Below, piece by piece: positions 30,775 through 37,843 of a stretch of 37,843 bases of DNA; position 1 is the stretch's first letter, and the number at the start of each line of letters is the position of its first letter. The stretch comes from CAZKYX01 sp964557125 (GTDB taxonomy: Bacteria; Patescibacteriota; Microgenomatia; Levybacterales; GWA1-39-11): positions 1 to 37,843 of the forward strand of contig CAZKYX010000010.1 in assembly GCA_964557125.1 (NCBI GenBank), given 5' to 3'. Both the position numbers and the translations under genes were made by a program. Below the pieces are notes generated by a model. The model ran no database searches. It was not told where the DNA came from and was given only the letters and a program-made list of their open reading frames with translations.

Positions 30775-32001
30775 CTATTCAAGATTTGAAATCAGAGGGA
30801 GAGCAAGTTTAATTTCTTTTTTCTTTTTTATAAGCCTCTCAGTGTCAAATAGCGATGAGCCAAAATCTACCTTTTTTTTCTCAAAGAGGGGATAGATTTG
30901 TTTTGCCTTTTTTTCAAGAATAGGATTGTCAAAAAATAAGGAAGCTTGGCGTTGTGAATTTTCTGAGAAATCAAGAATGGTGGCTCCAGTTGCTCGGTAC
31001 ATAACACCTCTCTTGTAAATCTTTTCAAATCCGTCACGAAGTTCTTCTCGTATCATCATGGGGAAAGATGTTGCTTGGGGAAGTTTTATTTCTATCGCGT
31101 GATGGTGAAAGTCTTGTGATTTTAAATAGATAGTGACTCTTTTGACAGAGTAGTTATAGTTGCGTGCTTTATAAAAACAGTCCTCAACGTGGTTTTGGAG
31201 TCTTGCCCACAAAATATCTTTATCATTTGTTGCAGGAGTAACTGTTTGGGAGCGGGTGATGGATTTGTACTCCCTCTTTTGGTCTGGAGTAACTGCATAG
31301 ACTGATGTGCCGTTGAGTTCTAACCAAATTTCTTGGAATGGTTTTGAAAAATTTTGCTTAATAAATTCTTCCGGCTTTTTTGCATAATCATATGCAGTTT
31401 TAATTCCCAGTTTTTGTAGAAAGGAAGTTGTTTGACCGCCAATACCCCACACCTTACTAATTTCAGTTTTTTGCAATAAGCCATCAATGTCTTTTCCCGA
31501 TACAATCGTAAGTCCAGACGGTTTATGCATGTTTACGGCTAGTTTTGCTAAAGATTTTGTAACAGAAACGCCGAGTGAAACGGTAATTCCTAATGAGCGT
31601 TCAATTTCACTTTTTATGGCTTGGGCAATTTGTTCATAGCTCATGTGAAGGGGCCGGCGCATTCCCTTCAAATCTGCAAACCCTTCATCAACCGAATAGA
31701 CCTCAACGCATGGGGAATACTTTCTCATAACGGTAAACATTTTCTCTGAGAAAAGGTGATAGAGTCGGTAGTCAGAGTGTGTAATAACGACGGTGGGAAA
31801 TTCTTTTTTTATTTTCCAACATTGCATGCCACGAGTAACTCCAAGAGCACGAGCTTCATAAGAGACTGCCGTTGCAATACCTCTCTCGTATCCCGTGACG
31901 ACTGGTTTGCCTTTTAACTCTGGGTTAACTGCTTGTGTAACAGACGCAAAAAAAGCGTCTCCATCAAGATGCAAAATTGCCTCAGGCCAAGAGATGATCA
32001 T
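30775..32001 (-). CDS. dinB: Y-family translesion DNA polymerase (DinB/UmuC type)
   Basis: 408 residues. The palm motifs are LHLDGDAFFASV (Asp13) and VEVYSVDEGFAD (Asp105, Glu106). The fingers block is ATAVSYEARALGVTRGM, and the thumb has the helix-hairpin-helix VWGIGGQTTSFLQKLGI. The little-finger domain ends before a basic tail with a possible clamp-binding QRQASLFF. It copies past damaged bases. Its neighbour on the same strand is lexA, as in umuDC-like SOS pairs, but they are separated by 180 bp of AT-rich DNA. Whether to call it Pol IV or UmuC cannot be decided; the length without a long C-terminal extension favours DinB. Confidence 0.9.
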   Translation of the reverse strand: MIISWPEAILHLDGDAFFASVTQAVNPELKGKPVVTGYERGIATAVSYEARALGVTRGMQCWKIKKEFPTVVITHSDYRLYHLFSEKMFTVMRKYSPCVEVYSVDEGFADLKGMRRPLHMSYEQIAQAIKSEIERSLGITVSLGVSVTKSLAKLAVNMHKPSGLTIVSGKDIDGLLQKTEISKVWGIGGQTTSFLQKLGIKTAYDYAKKPEEFIKQNFSKPFQEIWLELNGTSVYAVTPDQKREYKSITRSQTVTPATNDKDILWARLQNHVEDCFYKARNYNYSVKRVTIYLKSQDFHHHAIEIKLPQATSFPMMIREELRDGFEKIYKRGVMYRATGATILDFSENSQRQASLFFDNPILEKKAKQIYPLFEKKKVDFGSSLFDTERLIKKKKEIKLALPLISNLE

Positions 32002-32039
32002 AATACATTTTGAAGAAACGCTGAGTAAGGCGAAGTAGG

Positions 32040-32181
32040 GATTTTGTTGTAAGCTTTAAGCGAAACATAAGGTTTGTAAATTTTAAATTCGAAATTTTTA
32101 ATCAAATTTAAATTAATAAATTTTTAAAATTAAAACATTTAATATTGAATAAAAATTAAAAATTATAAATTAAAAATTAGT
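32040..32181. other. AT-rich intergenic stretch between lexA and dinB
   Basis: Almost pure A/T with repeated TTTAAA, AAATTT and ATTAAAAATTA words. No gene, terminator or clear promoter is evident. It would be expected to melt or bend easily. Confidence 0.6.
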
Positions 32182-32742
32182 TTAGTATTTCCGTATGACA
32201 GACTTCACTATTCCAAAAATTTGCAAATCAAGGTGGGGATAAAAATCAGGATACTTTGGATTGGCACTTCGCAGAACCGTTAAGCCTTCTACTTTTTCCA
32301 AAATTTTCAGAGTCCATTCATTGTCAATGAGTGCCAGAACAACCTCTCCTCTGTTGGCCGACATAGCTTTCTCAAGAATAACGAGGTCTCCCTTGAAAAT
32401 TCCGATTCCCTCAAGAGAATCACCCGCGACTTTGAGCATAAAAGAGCTATTTGGCTTGTCTACAAGATATTCATCCAAAGACATAAAATCAAGACTTTCC
32501 TCTGCCCCTGTCGGGAATCCTGCTTTAACAGATCCCAACAGGGGAATTTGGAAAAATAGATTGGCAGGAGCTAGTTTTCCACCAATCTTGCTAATATAAC
32601 CCTGCTCTTCAAGTTTTGTAACTATCTTGTGAATTGCATTTTTGGAAGCGAGACCAAAGAGCGAAAGCATTTCGCTATAAGATGGCATTCGTTTGTTTTT
32701 TCTATAAAATAATTGAATTTCTTCAAGATATTGAGTTTTCAT
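32182..32742 (-). CDS. lexA: LexA-type SOS repressor
   Basis: 186 residues from the ATG at 32742; a TTG nine codons upstream is possible but less likely. The N-terminal winged helix is MKTQYLEEIQLFYRKNKRMP, SYSEMLSLFGLASKNAIHKI, VTKLEEQGYI, matching the LexA DNA-binding domain. The S24 protease part has the Ala74-Gly75 self-cleavage site in SVKAGFPTGA, Ser109 in VAGDSLEGIGI and Lys146 in EWTLKIL, the catalytic dyad. It should repress damage genes until RecA filaments promote self-cleavage. A 9-bp inverted repeat lies in its promoter region and dinB is downstream. Confidence 0.92.
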   Translation of the reverse strand: MKTQYLEEIQLFYRKNKRMPSYSEMLSLFGLASKNAIHKIVTKLEEQGYISKIGGKLAPANLFFQIPLLGSVKAGFPTGAEESLDFMSLDEYLVDKPNSSFMLKVAGDSLEGIGIFKGDLVILEKAMSANRGEVVLALIDNEWTLKILEKVEGLTVLRSANPKYPDFYPHLDLQIFGIVKSVIRKY

Positions 32743-32791
32743 ATATTTCTTCTTCTCTTGTGCCGACAAGGGAAGTAATCTCTTTTTGTAC

Positions 32792-32816
32792 GATACTTTC
32801 TGCCGGAGAAAGTATC
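32792..32816. promoter_or_regulatory. Perfect 9-bp inverted repeat, candidate LexA operator
   Basis: GATACTTTC and GAAAGTATC separated by seven bases, 50-74 nt upstream of the lexA ATG. On the minus strand a TTGGAT-N18-TATCGT pair overlaps it, so a bound repressor would block the promoter. It does not match the E. coli CTG-N10-CAG or the Bacillus GAAC-N4-GTTC operators. I found no second copy upstream of dinB. Confidence 0.5.
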
Positions 32817-32939
32817 CAAAGCCTCTGGCATGAGTTGCCCTTCCTCTTTCCGAGCGTTCACTCCGTTTCGTTTTTCATACGCGCCTCGCGAAAATGCCGA
32901 TTTTAAGGAATATTTATATAGAATGGCAACTTTTTTTAT

Positions 32940-33004
32940 TTGTCATTCTGAGTGAAACGAAGAATCTATGTTTTTTAGATCCTTCACTGTGTTCAGGATG
33001 ACAA
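32940..33004. repeat. REP/MITE-like imperfect palindrome
   Basis: Left arm TTGTCATTCTGAGTGAAACG and right arm ending TGTTCAGGATGACAA pair over about 29 bases with mismatches, around a TGTTTTTT centre. This TCATTCTGAG...AGATCCTTC...CAGGATGACA pattern is a widespread dispersed repeat type in bacterial genomes. A related half-element (AGATCCTTCC...GATGACAAA) lies after the gap. Confidence 0.75.
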
Positions 33005-33023
33005 TTCTCATATTAGTGAACAT

Positions 33024-33078
33024 TCGTTCACCTGTCAAGAGTACTTTCTATATCACTCGCAGATCCTTCCGTAGCTTT
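33024..33078 (+). repeat. 55-bp direct repeat, left copy, abutting the gap
   Basis: Begins TCGTTCACCTGTCAAGAG and ends CCGTAGCTTT at the last base before the N run. Identical to 33179-33233. Confidence 0.95.
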
Positions 33079-33178
33079 NNNNNNNNNNNNNNNNNNNNNN
33101 NNNNNNNNNNNNNNNNNNNNNNNNNNNNNNNNNNNNNNNNNNNNNNNNNNNNNNNNNNNNNNNNNNNNNNNNNNNNNN
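33079..33178. other. Scaffold gap (100 N)
   Basis: Exactly 100 N, bordered on both sides by the same 55-mer, so the two contigs probably overlap and the gap is not real sequence. Confidence 0.95.
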
Positions 33179-33233
33179 TCGTTCACCTGTCAAGAGTACT
33201 TTCTATATCACTCGCAGATCCTTCCGTAGCTTT
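33179..33233 (+). repeat. 55-bp direct repeat, right copy, abutting the gap
   Basis: Exact copy of 33024-33078, starting at the first base after the N run. Confidence 0.95.
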
Positions 33234-33360
33234 GCCTTCCGAAAGGAAGTCGTGAGCGAAGGGGGACAAGATGACAAACTATATCAGATTGATTTTCTTC
33301 TTTTGGAGGGTTGCAACAGGTTCTCGTAGGAATTAAAAACTAGAAAACAATAAGAATGAG

Positions 33361-34845
33361 CTAATTATTTAATAGATTAAACATGCTATCCTTTTTTCTA
33401 AATAAGTAAAAATTCTTACTTTTGTAGAGTACTTCATGGGTATTATTTGAGAGTAAAATGGGGATAAGTTTATTTTCATATTCTTTTGGTTCATAATTCC
33501 CAATAATTCTATTTTGAGTGATAAGTGCGATAAAATCAGCAGACGGGGTAGCGCTTGGGACTGAATATACTTCATGTCGATGGTTCACATGAGGTCGTAC
33601 TTCAAGTGATGCTGTCACTTTTGCATCAGAAGGGATTCTGTTAAGTACCTTTTTAAATGCTTTGTCTTCATCAGTAACATTGTAAATAAAGCACCAGCAG
33701 CTAGGGGTCGTCGGAAGTGGGCTGTAGAAGTAATTAAATTTTATTGCGAAAAACAAAACGACGATTGTTAACCCAAGAAGAATCACTTCAGAATAACCCG
33801 AGGTGTGCTTATTTTTTCGCACAACATTTGCAACATAGGACATTCCGTAAATACTGGCGATAGTAAGTCCTGGAATTATTCCACTTCCATAATGATAGGT
33901 GATTGTCTGCATGGCATGGTGATAGCTTAGAACATTTATTGCTAGGTCAGGTAGGCTTAATAGTATCCAAGGTAGCCCCAAAAGCGAGGTAAATCCATAA
34001 GGTTCGAGGAGTTTTTTATAATACTCTAAAATTTGAAAATCAAAAAATCTATTGAAGTTAAAATGCTGAATTGTTCCAAGTTGGTTGCCCGCAGCGGGGT
34101 CATATGCTTGGGAAAATAGTGAAAATCCCCAATGAGAGCCAATTGGCGAAAAATAGGGCATGATGATAAAAACCATTGAACAAAACCACAAAATTCCTCC
34201 AAGAAAGGTAATTGCACCATATTTTTTTTCTTTGAAAACAAAAAATGTAACTAATCCAATAAGAGCTACAACAAGTGAAATTTGCTCTTTAGTAATGACA
34301 CTTAAGAGTGCAAATACCAAGTACCATTTCCATTTTTTAACGAGAGCGAAGTAGAATGTTGAAAGAAGGAAAGGTATAGCGAGTGATACTCCATGAAAAT
34401 CATATATATTTGTCCATTGAAGGCTCGGATTGAGGAGGTACTGGAGGACAACGGCAAGTGAAAGAACCCTGTTTTTTAAAAGTTTTACTGAGATAAAATA
34501 AACAGGAAGGGCACCGAGTCCAATGAGAATAGATTGTGTTATCAGCAATGCCCTTGTGTAGTCGTAAACAAGATAAATAGGTGAAAGAAATACTAGTATA
34601 AGGTCTGAGTGAATTGAGAATCTGGATACAAGAGTATCAGCAATCCTTAATGAAAAGAAATTGCCATGCAATGTGTTCCACATGGTATTATCCATATTGG
34701 AAAGGTCAAAATTTGAGGCAAAAGCGAAGTGTCTTTTAACACTCAAGAATGAAAAAGTGAGGATGTAAGTTAAGGTAAGAAAGCTAAGAATCAGTTTGTC
34801 CCAATAACGTAAAAAAAATCTCTTCTGTTTTTTTCTCTTATTCAT
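33361..34845 (-). CDS. DUF2079 polytopic membrane protein
   Basis: 494 residues, about ten to twelve membrane helices. The DUF2079 signature is visible as FDLSNMDNTMWNTLHGNFF near the N-terminus, HSDLILVFLSPIYLVY, and the central NIYDFHGVSLAIPFLLSTFYF and ITKEQISLVV. The fold resembles GT-C glycosyltransferases (an Asp-rich first loop), and the soluble C-terminal part (DEDKAFKKVLNRIPSDAKVTASLEV) is also typical of the family. It may transfer sugars from lipid carriers at the membrane, but no activity is established. It is downstream of the serine hydrolase gene on the same strand with 32 bases between, including a TACAAT. Confidence 0.88.
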   Translation of the reverse strand: MNKRKKQKRFFLRYWDKLILSFLTLTYILTFSFLSVKRHFAFASNFDLSNMDNTMWNTLHGNFFSLRIADTLVSRFSIHSDLILVFLSPIYLVYDYTRALLITQSILIGLGALPVYFISVKLLKNRVLSLAVVLQYLLNPSLQWTNIYDFHGVSLAIPFLLSTFYFALVKKWKWYLVFALLSVITKEQISLVVALIGLVTFFVFKEKKYGAITFLGGILWFCSMVFIIMPYFSPIGSHWGFSLFSQAYDPAAGNQLGTIQHFNFNRFFDFQILEYYKKLLEPYGFTSLLGLPWILLSLPDLAINVLSYHHAMQTITYHYGSGIIPGLTIASIYGMSYVANVVRKNKHTSGYSEVILLGLTIVVLFFAIKFNYFYSPLPTTPSCWCFIYNVTDEDKAFKKVLNRIPSDAKVTASLEVRPHVNHRHEVYSVPSATPSADFIALITQNRIIGNYEPKEYENKLIPILLSNNTHEVLYKSKNFYLFRKKDSMFNLLNN

Positions 34846-34877
34846 GGGTGTCTGTTTATATTGTACAGTGCACTAGA

Positions 34878-35885
34878 CTATTTTTTCTGGAAGTAATTCC
34901 ACACAGCCTTTGATATATTTGCCTCAACTTCTGCTGCTGTCGTCTGGTCTGCAGTTTCTGAGAACAATACTATTATATAGTCGCCATTTGGAGCAAAGAC
35001 AATTCCAGCATCATGCTTAACCTGCCCCAATTCCCCTGTTTTGTGAGCACTCTCAATATCGGTAGGTAGATATTTGGGGATTCTATCGTTAATTTTTTGC
35101 CGTCTTAGAATCTCAAGCATTTCCTTAGAAGCGGTAGGGTTCACAACCTCTCCCTTATACAGTTTTTCATAGAATAGGGCAGTATCTTTAACCGTGGTGT
35201 ATGAAGGGTCTCCGGTATTTGAATTGGTCATACCAAGTTCATGAATGTAATTTTTAACCGGTGTAATTTTTACAGCGTAGGTTAAAAGATAGGCAGCGTA
35301 GTTATGAGAGATAGTAATCATTTGCTCTAGCGCTTCTTTTACGGTGTACGAAATGGCGCCTTCCTTTATCTCTGCGCTTTCCTCATCAATGCCAAAGGCG
35401 CTATTGAGTGTTGTTGCGCTTTGGGAAAGTTGTTTTTCAGGAGTAAGTTTGCCTTCATCGATAAATTTAAAGACGGTTGCCATTATCCATAATTTATAGA
35501 TACTTGCAGTTGAAAAAGTTCTTTCCTCATTATAAAAATAGTCCTCCCCAGTCTTGAAATTCTTTATTCCAATGGCATAAGTACCGCTTTGCCCTTTGAT
35601 AATACCCTGTACAACAGTTTCAAGACCTTTCGACTTTGTTACATAGTGAATAGTTGCAACTCCTTTATTGATAGGTGAGGCAATAGGCGAGAGAATGGTC
35701 ATTTCGACTGAGCCTTCTTCGACAGTTTGAACCCTGAAATATGCTAAAAGCATAATAATAAATGTCACAGCACTAAAGAGGAGTAGTTTGACGAGAAGAG
35801 GTTTTTTGGAAGATAGAATGAGCTGATAAATACGAACTACAATAAAGGTAATTACACCAATTGATCCAAGGACTAAATAAACCAT
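34878..35885 (-). CDS. Class-A beta-lactamase-like serine hydrolase, membrane-anchored
   Basis: 335 residues. Two N-terminal membrane helices (about 3-24 and 31-50) precede the enzyme domain. The SxxK motif is Ser128-Ile-Tyr-Lys131, the second motif is Ser193-His-Asn195 in place of SDN, and the third is Lys282-Thr-Gly284. The fold blocks FSTASIYKLWIMATVF and SAHKTGELGQVKHDAGIV follow the beta-lactamase2 family. The gene may encode a peptidoglycan D,D-peptidase or other acylating hydrolase rather than a resistance enzyme. TATACT with TGA ahead (35898-35893) is seven bases before the ATG, a leaderless start. Confidence 0.86.
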   Translation of the reverse strand: MVYLVLGSIGVITFIVVRIYQLILSSKKPLLVKLLLFSAVTFIIMLLAYFRVQTVEEGSVEMTILSPIASPINKGVATIHYVTKSKGLETVVQGIIKGQSGTYAIGIKNFKTGEDYFYNEERTFSTASIYKLWIMATVFKFIDEGKLTPEKQLSQSATTLNSAFGIDEESAEIKEGAISYTVKEALEQMITISHNYAAYLLTYAVKITPVKNYIHELGMTNSNTGDPSYTTVKDTALFYEKLYKGEVVNPTASKEMLEILRRQKINDRIPKYLPTDIESAHKTGELGQVKHDAGIVFAPNGDYIIVLFSETADQTTAAEVEANISKAVWNYFQKK

Positions 35886-35960
35886 ACAACGTAGTATATC
35901 AGAATTTTGAGTTCAAAATCATGAAAAATGTATTATGCTTACTCGTTTACAATTTGGGTC

Positions 35961-35989
35961 TTGACGGGAGAAAAAGTATATTGTATTAT
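35961..35989 (+). promoter_or_regulatory. Promoter of tuf
   Basis: TTGACG (35961-35966), 17-base spacer, TATTAT (35984-35989). The transcript would begin near 35996, exactly at the first base of the leader structure. Confidence 0.8.
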
Positions 35990-35995
35990 TCTTTC

Positions 35996-36043
35996 ACACC
36001 TTAAAAAGGCGCCGCCTAGAAGGCTCTGCCTAGCAGGTGTTTT
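35996..36043 (+). promoter_or_regulatory. Branched leader structure at the 5' end of the tuf mRNA
   Basis: ACACCT (35996-36001) pairs with AGGTGT (36035-36040), enclosing two tandem hairpins, AGGC-GCC-GCCT and AGGC-TCT-GCCT, from a 14-nt near-repeat (AAGGCGCCGCCTAG, AAGGCTCTGCCTAG). A TTTT tract follows directly. It could be an attenuator or a 5' stability element. The remaining 60 nt to the ATG are nearly all A/T. Confidence 0.6.
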
Positions 36044-36106
36044 CTTTTGGAAAAACTCCAATTTACAAATAATAAATAATAAATTATAATTAATAACTAA
36101 TAATAT

Positions 36107-37291
36107 ATGGCAACAGCAAAATTTGACAGATCAAAACCACACGTTAATATTGGAACCATTGGTCACGTTGATCACGGTAAAACAACTTTAACAGCAGCTA
36201 TCGCAACTGTGCTTTCAAAGCAGGGCGGCGGTACCGCAATGAAATACGAGGATATTGACAACGCACCTGAAGAAAAGGCTCGTGGGGTTACGATTAATAT
36301 TTCTCACATTGAATACGAAACTTCTAAGAGACACTACGCTCATATTGACGCTCCTGGACACGCAGATTACATCAAAAACATGATTACCGGTGCCGCTCAA
36401 ATGGACGGCGCAATCCTTGTTGTATCAGCTCCAGACGGACCTATGCCTCAAACAAGAGAACACATTCTTCTTGCTCGCCAAGTTGGAGTGCCTTCACTTG
36501 TTGTATTTATGAACAAAATTGATATGGTTCAAGATCCTGAACTTATCGAGCTGGTTGAAATGGAAGTGCGAGAACTTTTGAGCAAATACCAATACCCAGG
36601 AGACACAACCCCTATTATAAAGGGAAGCGCTCTAAAGGCTCTTGAAGGAGACGCAGAGGCAGAAAAAGCTATTCTTGAGCTCATGGATACTGTTGATTCA
36701 TTCATCCCAACTCCAGAAAGACCAGTTGATAAGCCTTTCCTAATGCCTGTTGAGGACGTTTTCTCAATTAAGGGTCGTGGAACTGTTGTAACAGGAAGAA
36801 TTGAAAGAGGAATGGTAAAACTTAATGAAGAGCTTGAAATAGTCGGAATCAAACCAACCACAAAAACAATCGTTACCGGAATTGAGATGTTCCGAAAACA
36901 ATTGGACGAGGGACAAGCTGGAGACAATGCCGGACTTTTACTCAGAGGAATTGAAAAGAAGGATGTTGAAAGAGGACAGGTTCTTGCAAAGACTGGCTCT
37001 ATCACTCCTCACACAGAATTTGAAGCTGAAGTTTATATTCTTACCAAAGAAGAAGGTGGAAGACACACACCATTCTTCTCAGGATACCGACCACAGTTCT
37101 ATATCAGAACTACTGACGTTACTGGAGAAATCAAGCTTGCAGAAGGTGTAGAAATGATTATGACCGGAGATAATGCAAAGATTAACGTTACCCTTATTGT
37201 TCCAGTAGCTATGGAAGAGGGAATGAGATTTGCTATTCGAGAAGGTGGAAAAACAGTTGGAGCTGGGGTTGTAACTAAAATTACTAAATAG
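36107..37291 (+). CDS. tuf: Translation elongation factor Tu
   Basis: 394 residues, full length. It has the G1 P-loop GHVDHGKT (19-26), the effector Thr in RGVTINISHIEYET, G3 DAPGH, G4 NKID and G5 GSALKAL, followed by the two beta-barrel domains (SIKGRGTVVTGRIERG; EGGRHTPFFSGYRPQFYIRTTDVTG). It carries aminoacyl-tRNA to the ribosome with GTP. Neither fusA nor rpsG is upstream; the gene is a single unit with its own promoter, leader and terminator. No SD is visible before ATG; the AT-rich run (ACTAATAATAT) may leave the start unstructured. Confidence 0.98.
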   Translation: MATAKFDRSKPHVNIGTIGHVDHGKTTLTAAIATVLSKQGGGTAMKYEDIDNAPEEKARGVTINISHIEYETSKRHYAHIDAPGHADYIKNMITGAAQMDGAILVVSAPDGPMPQTREHILLARQVGVPSLVVFMNKIDMVQDPELIELVEMEVRELLSKYQYPGDTTPIIKGSALKALEGDAEAEKAILELMDTVDSFIPTPERPVDKPFLMPVEDVFSIKGRGTVVTGRIERGMVKLNEELEIVGIKPTTKTIVTGIEMFRKQLDEGQAGDNAGLLLRGIEKKDVERGQVLAKTGSITPHTEFEAEVYILTKEEGGRHTPFFSGYRPQFYIRTTDVTGEIKLAEGVEMIMTGDNAKINVTLIVPVAMEEGMRFAIREGGKTVGAGVVTKITK

Positions 37292-37314
37292 TTTAGATTC
37301 AATTTCTTATTCCA

Positions 37315-37338
37315 AACCTCGCTAAGCGGGGTTTTTTT
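37315..37338 (+). terminator. Rho-independent terminator of tuf
   Basis: AACCTCGC-TAA-GCGGGGTT, an 8-bp stem with one T-G pair, followed by a T tract to 37338. It lies 24 bases after the tuf stop. Confidence 0.9.
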
Positions 37339-37356
37339 CTGCCCAAAGAGATAATA

Positions 37357-37385
37357 TTGATATTTGAGCTTGAATAGGTTATAAT
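37357..37385 (+). promoter_or_regulatory. Promoter of rpsJ
   Basis: TTGATA (37357-37362), 17-base spacer, TATAAT (37380-37385). A leader of about 35 nt follows with AAAAGGA (37411-37417) as SD ten bases before the ATG. Confidence 0.8.
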
Positions 37386-37427
37386 TTCGTTTAGCTTGAG
37401 CTAGCACATTAAAAGGACAAACAAAAT

Positions 37428-37736
37428 ATGCCAAAAGGTAGAATTCGAGTAAAACTTAAAAGTTATGACGCAAGGATCATTGATCAGTGCTGTCAGCAAA
37501 TTATTGATACCGCTATTCGTACCGGTGCTAAAGTTGTTGGTCCTATCCCACTTCCTTCAAATCGTACAATATTCGTAGTAAATAAATCTCCATTTATTGA
37601 TAAAGACGCACGAGAACACTTCCAATTAAAGACACACAAAAGACTTATTGATATCAACTCTCCAACGGAGAGCACTATTGAGAACTTAATTCACCTTGAC
37701 CTCCCATCAGGAGTCAACGTTGAAATTAAGATGTAG
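37428..37736 (+). CDS. rpsJ: 30S ribosomal protein S10
   Basis: 102 residues, the usual length. KGRIRVKLKSYDARIIDQCC, TGAKVVGPIPLPSNRTIFVV and REHFQLKTHKRLIDI are the standard S10 blocks; the long loop contacts 16S rRNA in the 30S head and also NusB in antitermination. In most bacteria rpsJ begins the S10 operon with rplC next; here the next frame is a hydrophobic protein, so the operon is split. It is one of the few genes in the window with a recognisable SD. Confidence 0.98.
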   Translation: MPKGRIRVKLKSYDARIIDQCCQQIIDTAIRTGAKVVGPIPLPSNRTIFVVNKSPFIDKDAREHFQLKTHKRLIDINSPTESTIENLIHLDLPSGVNVEIKM

Positions 37737-37744
37737 AATCCCCC

Positions 37745-37773
37745 TTGTTTTCTAATTTTTTCACAAGTAAACT
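37745..37773 (+). promoter_or_regulatory. Promoter of the last gene, leaderless
   Basis: TTGTTT (37745-37750), 17-base spacer, TAAACT (37768-37773), six bases to the ATG at 37780. Confidence 0.6.
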
Positions 37774-37779
37774 TAAGTG

Positions 37780-37843
37780 ATGTTTGTCGGTTTGGAATTT
37801 CTACTTTTTCAGCTATTTATAGCTCTTTTTATGGCATATATAG
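37780..37843 (+). CDS. N-terminus of a membrane protein (partial)
   Basis: The frame from ATG 37780 is open to the window end and reads MFVGLEFLLFQLFIALFMAY, a clear hydrophobic helix. A GTG lies one codon upstream. The promoter spacing fits the leaderless genes of this window. The start does not resemble ribosomal protein L3, which would be expected after S10 in a normal operon. A second in-frame ATG at 37831 is possible. Confidence 0.5.
   Translation, partial: MFVGLEFLLFQLFIALFMAYI

Larger units (their letters stand above)
32743..33360. other. 618-nt stretch without genes: lexA promoter region, repeats and a gap
   Basis: It holds the candidate LexA operator, a 65-bp imperfect palindrome, a 100-N gap flanked by identical 55-mers, and a CTTCC-GAAA-GGAAG hairpin (33236-33249). 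The frames crossing it are interrupted by N and show no protein-like sequence. Confidence 0.75.

Noticed and set aside
32968..33255. Frame running through the 100-N gap
   Set aside because: Consists of repeat and gap sequence; no protein-like character.
1..37843. UGA-to-glycine recoding as in Gracilibacteria/SR1
   Set aside because: TGA ends complete genes at 9305 and 28019, and full-length conserved proteins contain no in-frame TGA.
1..37843. tRNA, rRNA, CRISPR array or insertion sequence
   Set aside because: No tRNA-like T-loop with CCA-end fold, no regularly spaced repeats and no transposase-like frame were seen in any intergenic space.

Overview
The window reads as a chromosomal piece of a streamlined bacterium, most likely a member of the Patescibacteria (Candidate Phyla Radiation). 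The gene mix fits that group: many short unknown genes, an Rpf-like muralytic domain, a Gmad2 protein, a LytR C-terminal-domain protein with a Pro/Thr-rich linker, DUF2079, DUF4112, DUF1003 and DUF2130 proteins, and no biosynthetic operons. The Pro/Thr-rich linker hints at Microgenomates, but this placement is weak. TGA ends at least two genes (at 9305 and 28019), so the UGA-glycine code of Gracilibacteria/SR1 is not used. Two runs of exactly 100 N (1212-1311, 33079-33178) are scaffold gaps; the second is flanked by the same 55-mer on both sides and is probably an assembly artefact.

Layout. 1-1391: small genes and a gapped DnaQ-fold exonuclease. 1378-7671: a giant thioester alpha-2-macroglobulin-like protein with an intein-like Hint domain placed in the bait region, followed by a TMEM43-family membrane protein. 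7746-11663: a CoaB-like/class II aldolase/GNAT fusion, a CCA-adding-type enzyme with an HD domain, a degenerate Nudix protein and a DUF4112 protein. 11.7-16.9 kb: a distinct island with visibly more GC-rich codons, long structured 5' leaders and Shine-Dalgarno sequences; it encodes a Pro/Ala-rich helical protein, an unknown protein, and a minus-strand pair made of a PspA-like coiled-coil protein and a membrane-anchored substrate-binding/OmpA protein. 17.0-20.5 kb: arginine decarboxylase, DUF2130 and DUF1003 proteins. 20.5-21.4 kb: a nest of very small unknown genes. 21.5-25.9 kb: a P-loop-like protein with a C-terminal winged helix, an HD-like protein, thymidine kinase and an ABC exporter. 26.1-30.7 kb: surface and wall proteins (Rpf-like, Gmad2, LytR_C, EamA, GH18). 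30.8-32.7 kb: a Y-family polymerase and LexA. 33.4-35.9 kb: DUF2079 membrane protein and a class-A beta-lactamase-like serine hydrolase. 36.1-37.8 kb: EF-Tu, ribosomal protein S10 and the start of a membrane protein.

A pattern runs through the window: most genes have a -10 hexamer ending only 5-10 nt before the start codon and no Shine-Dalgarno, which implies leaderless mRNAs. The exceptions are the 11.7-16.9 kb island and rpsJ (with SD), plus a few genes such as tuf and speA with leaders but no clear SD. Genes are tightly packed, and several convergent pairs overlap at their stop codons.

The most unusual object is the macroglobulin. In about 1709 residues it has only two cysteines: the predicted catalytic cysteine of the Hint domain and the thioester cysteine of the CVEQ motif. 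This suggests a self-processing macroglobulin in which Hint chemistry replaces or adds to bait cleavage by a protease. This is inference and needs experiment.
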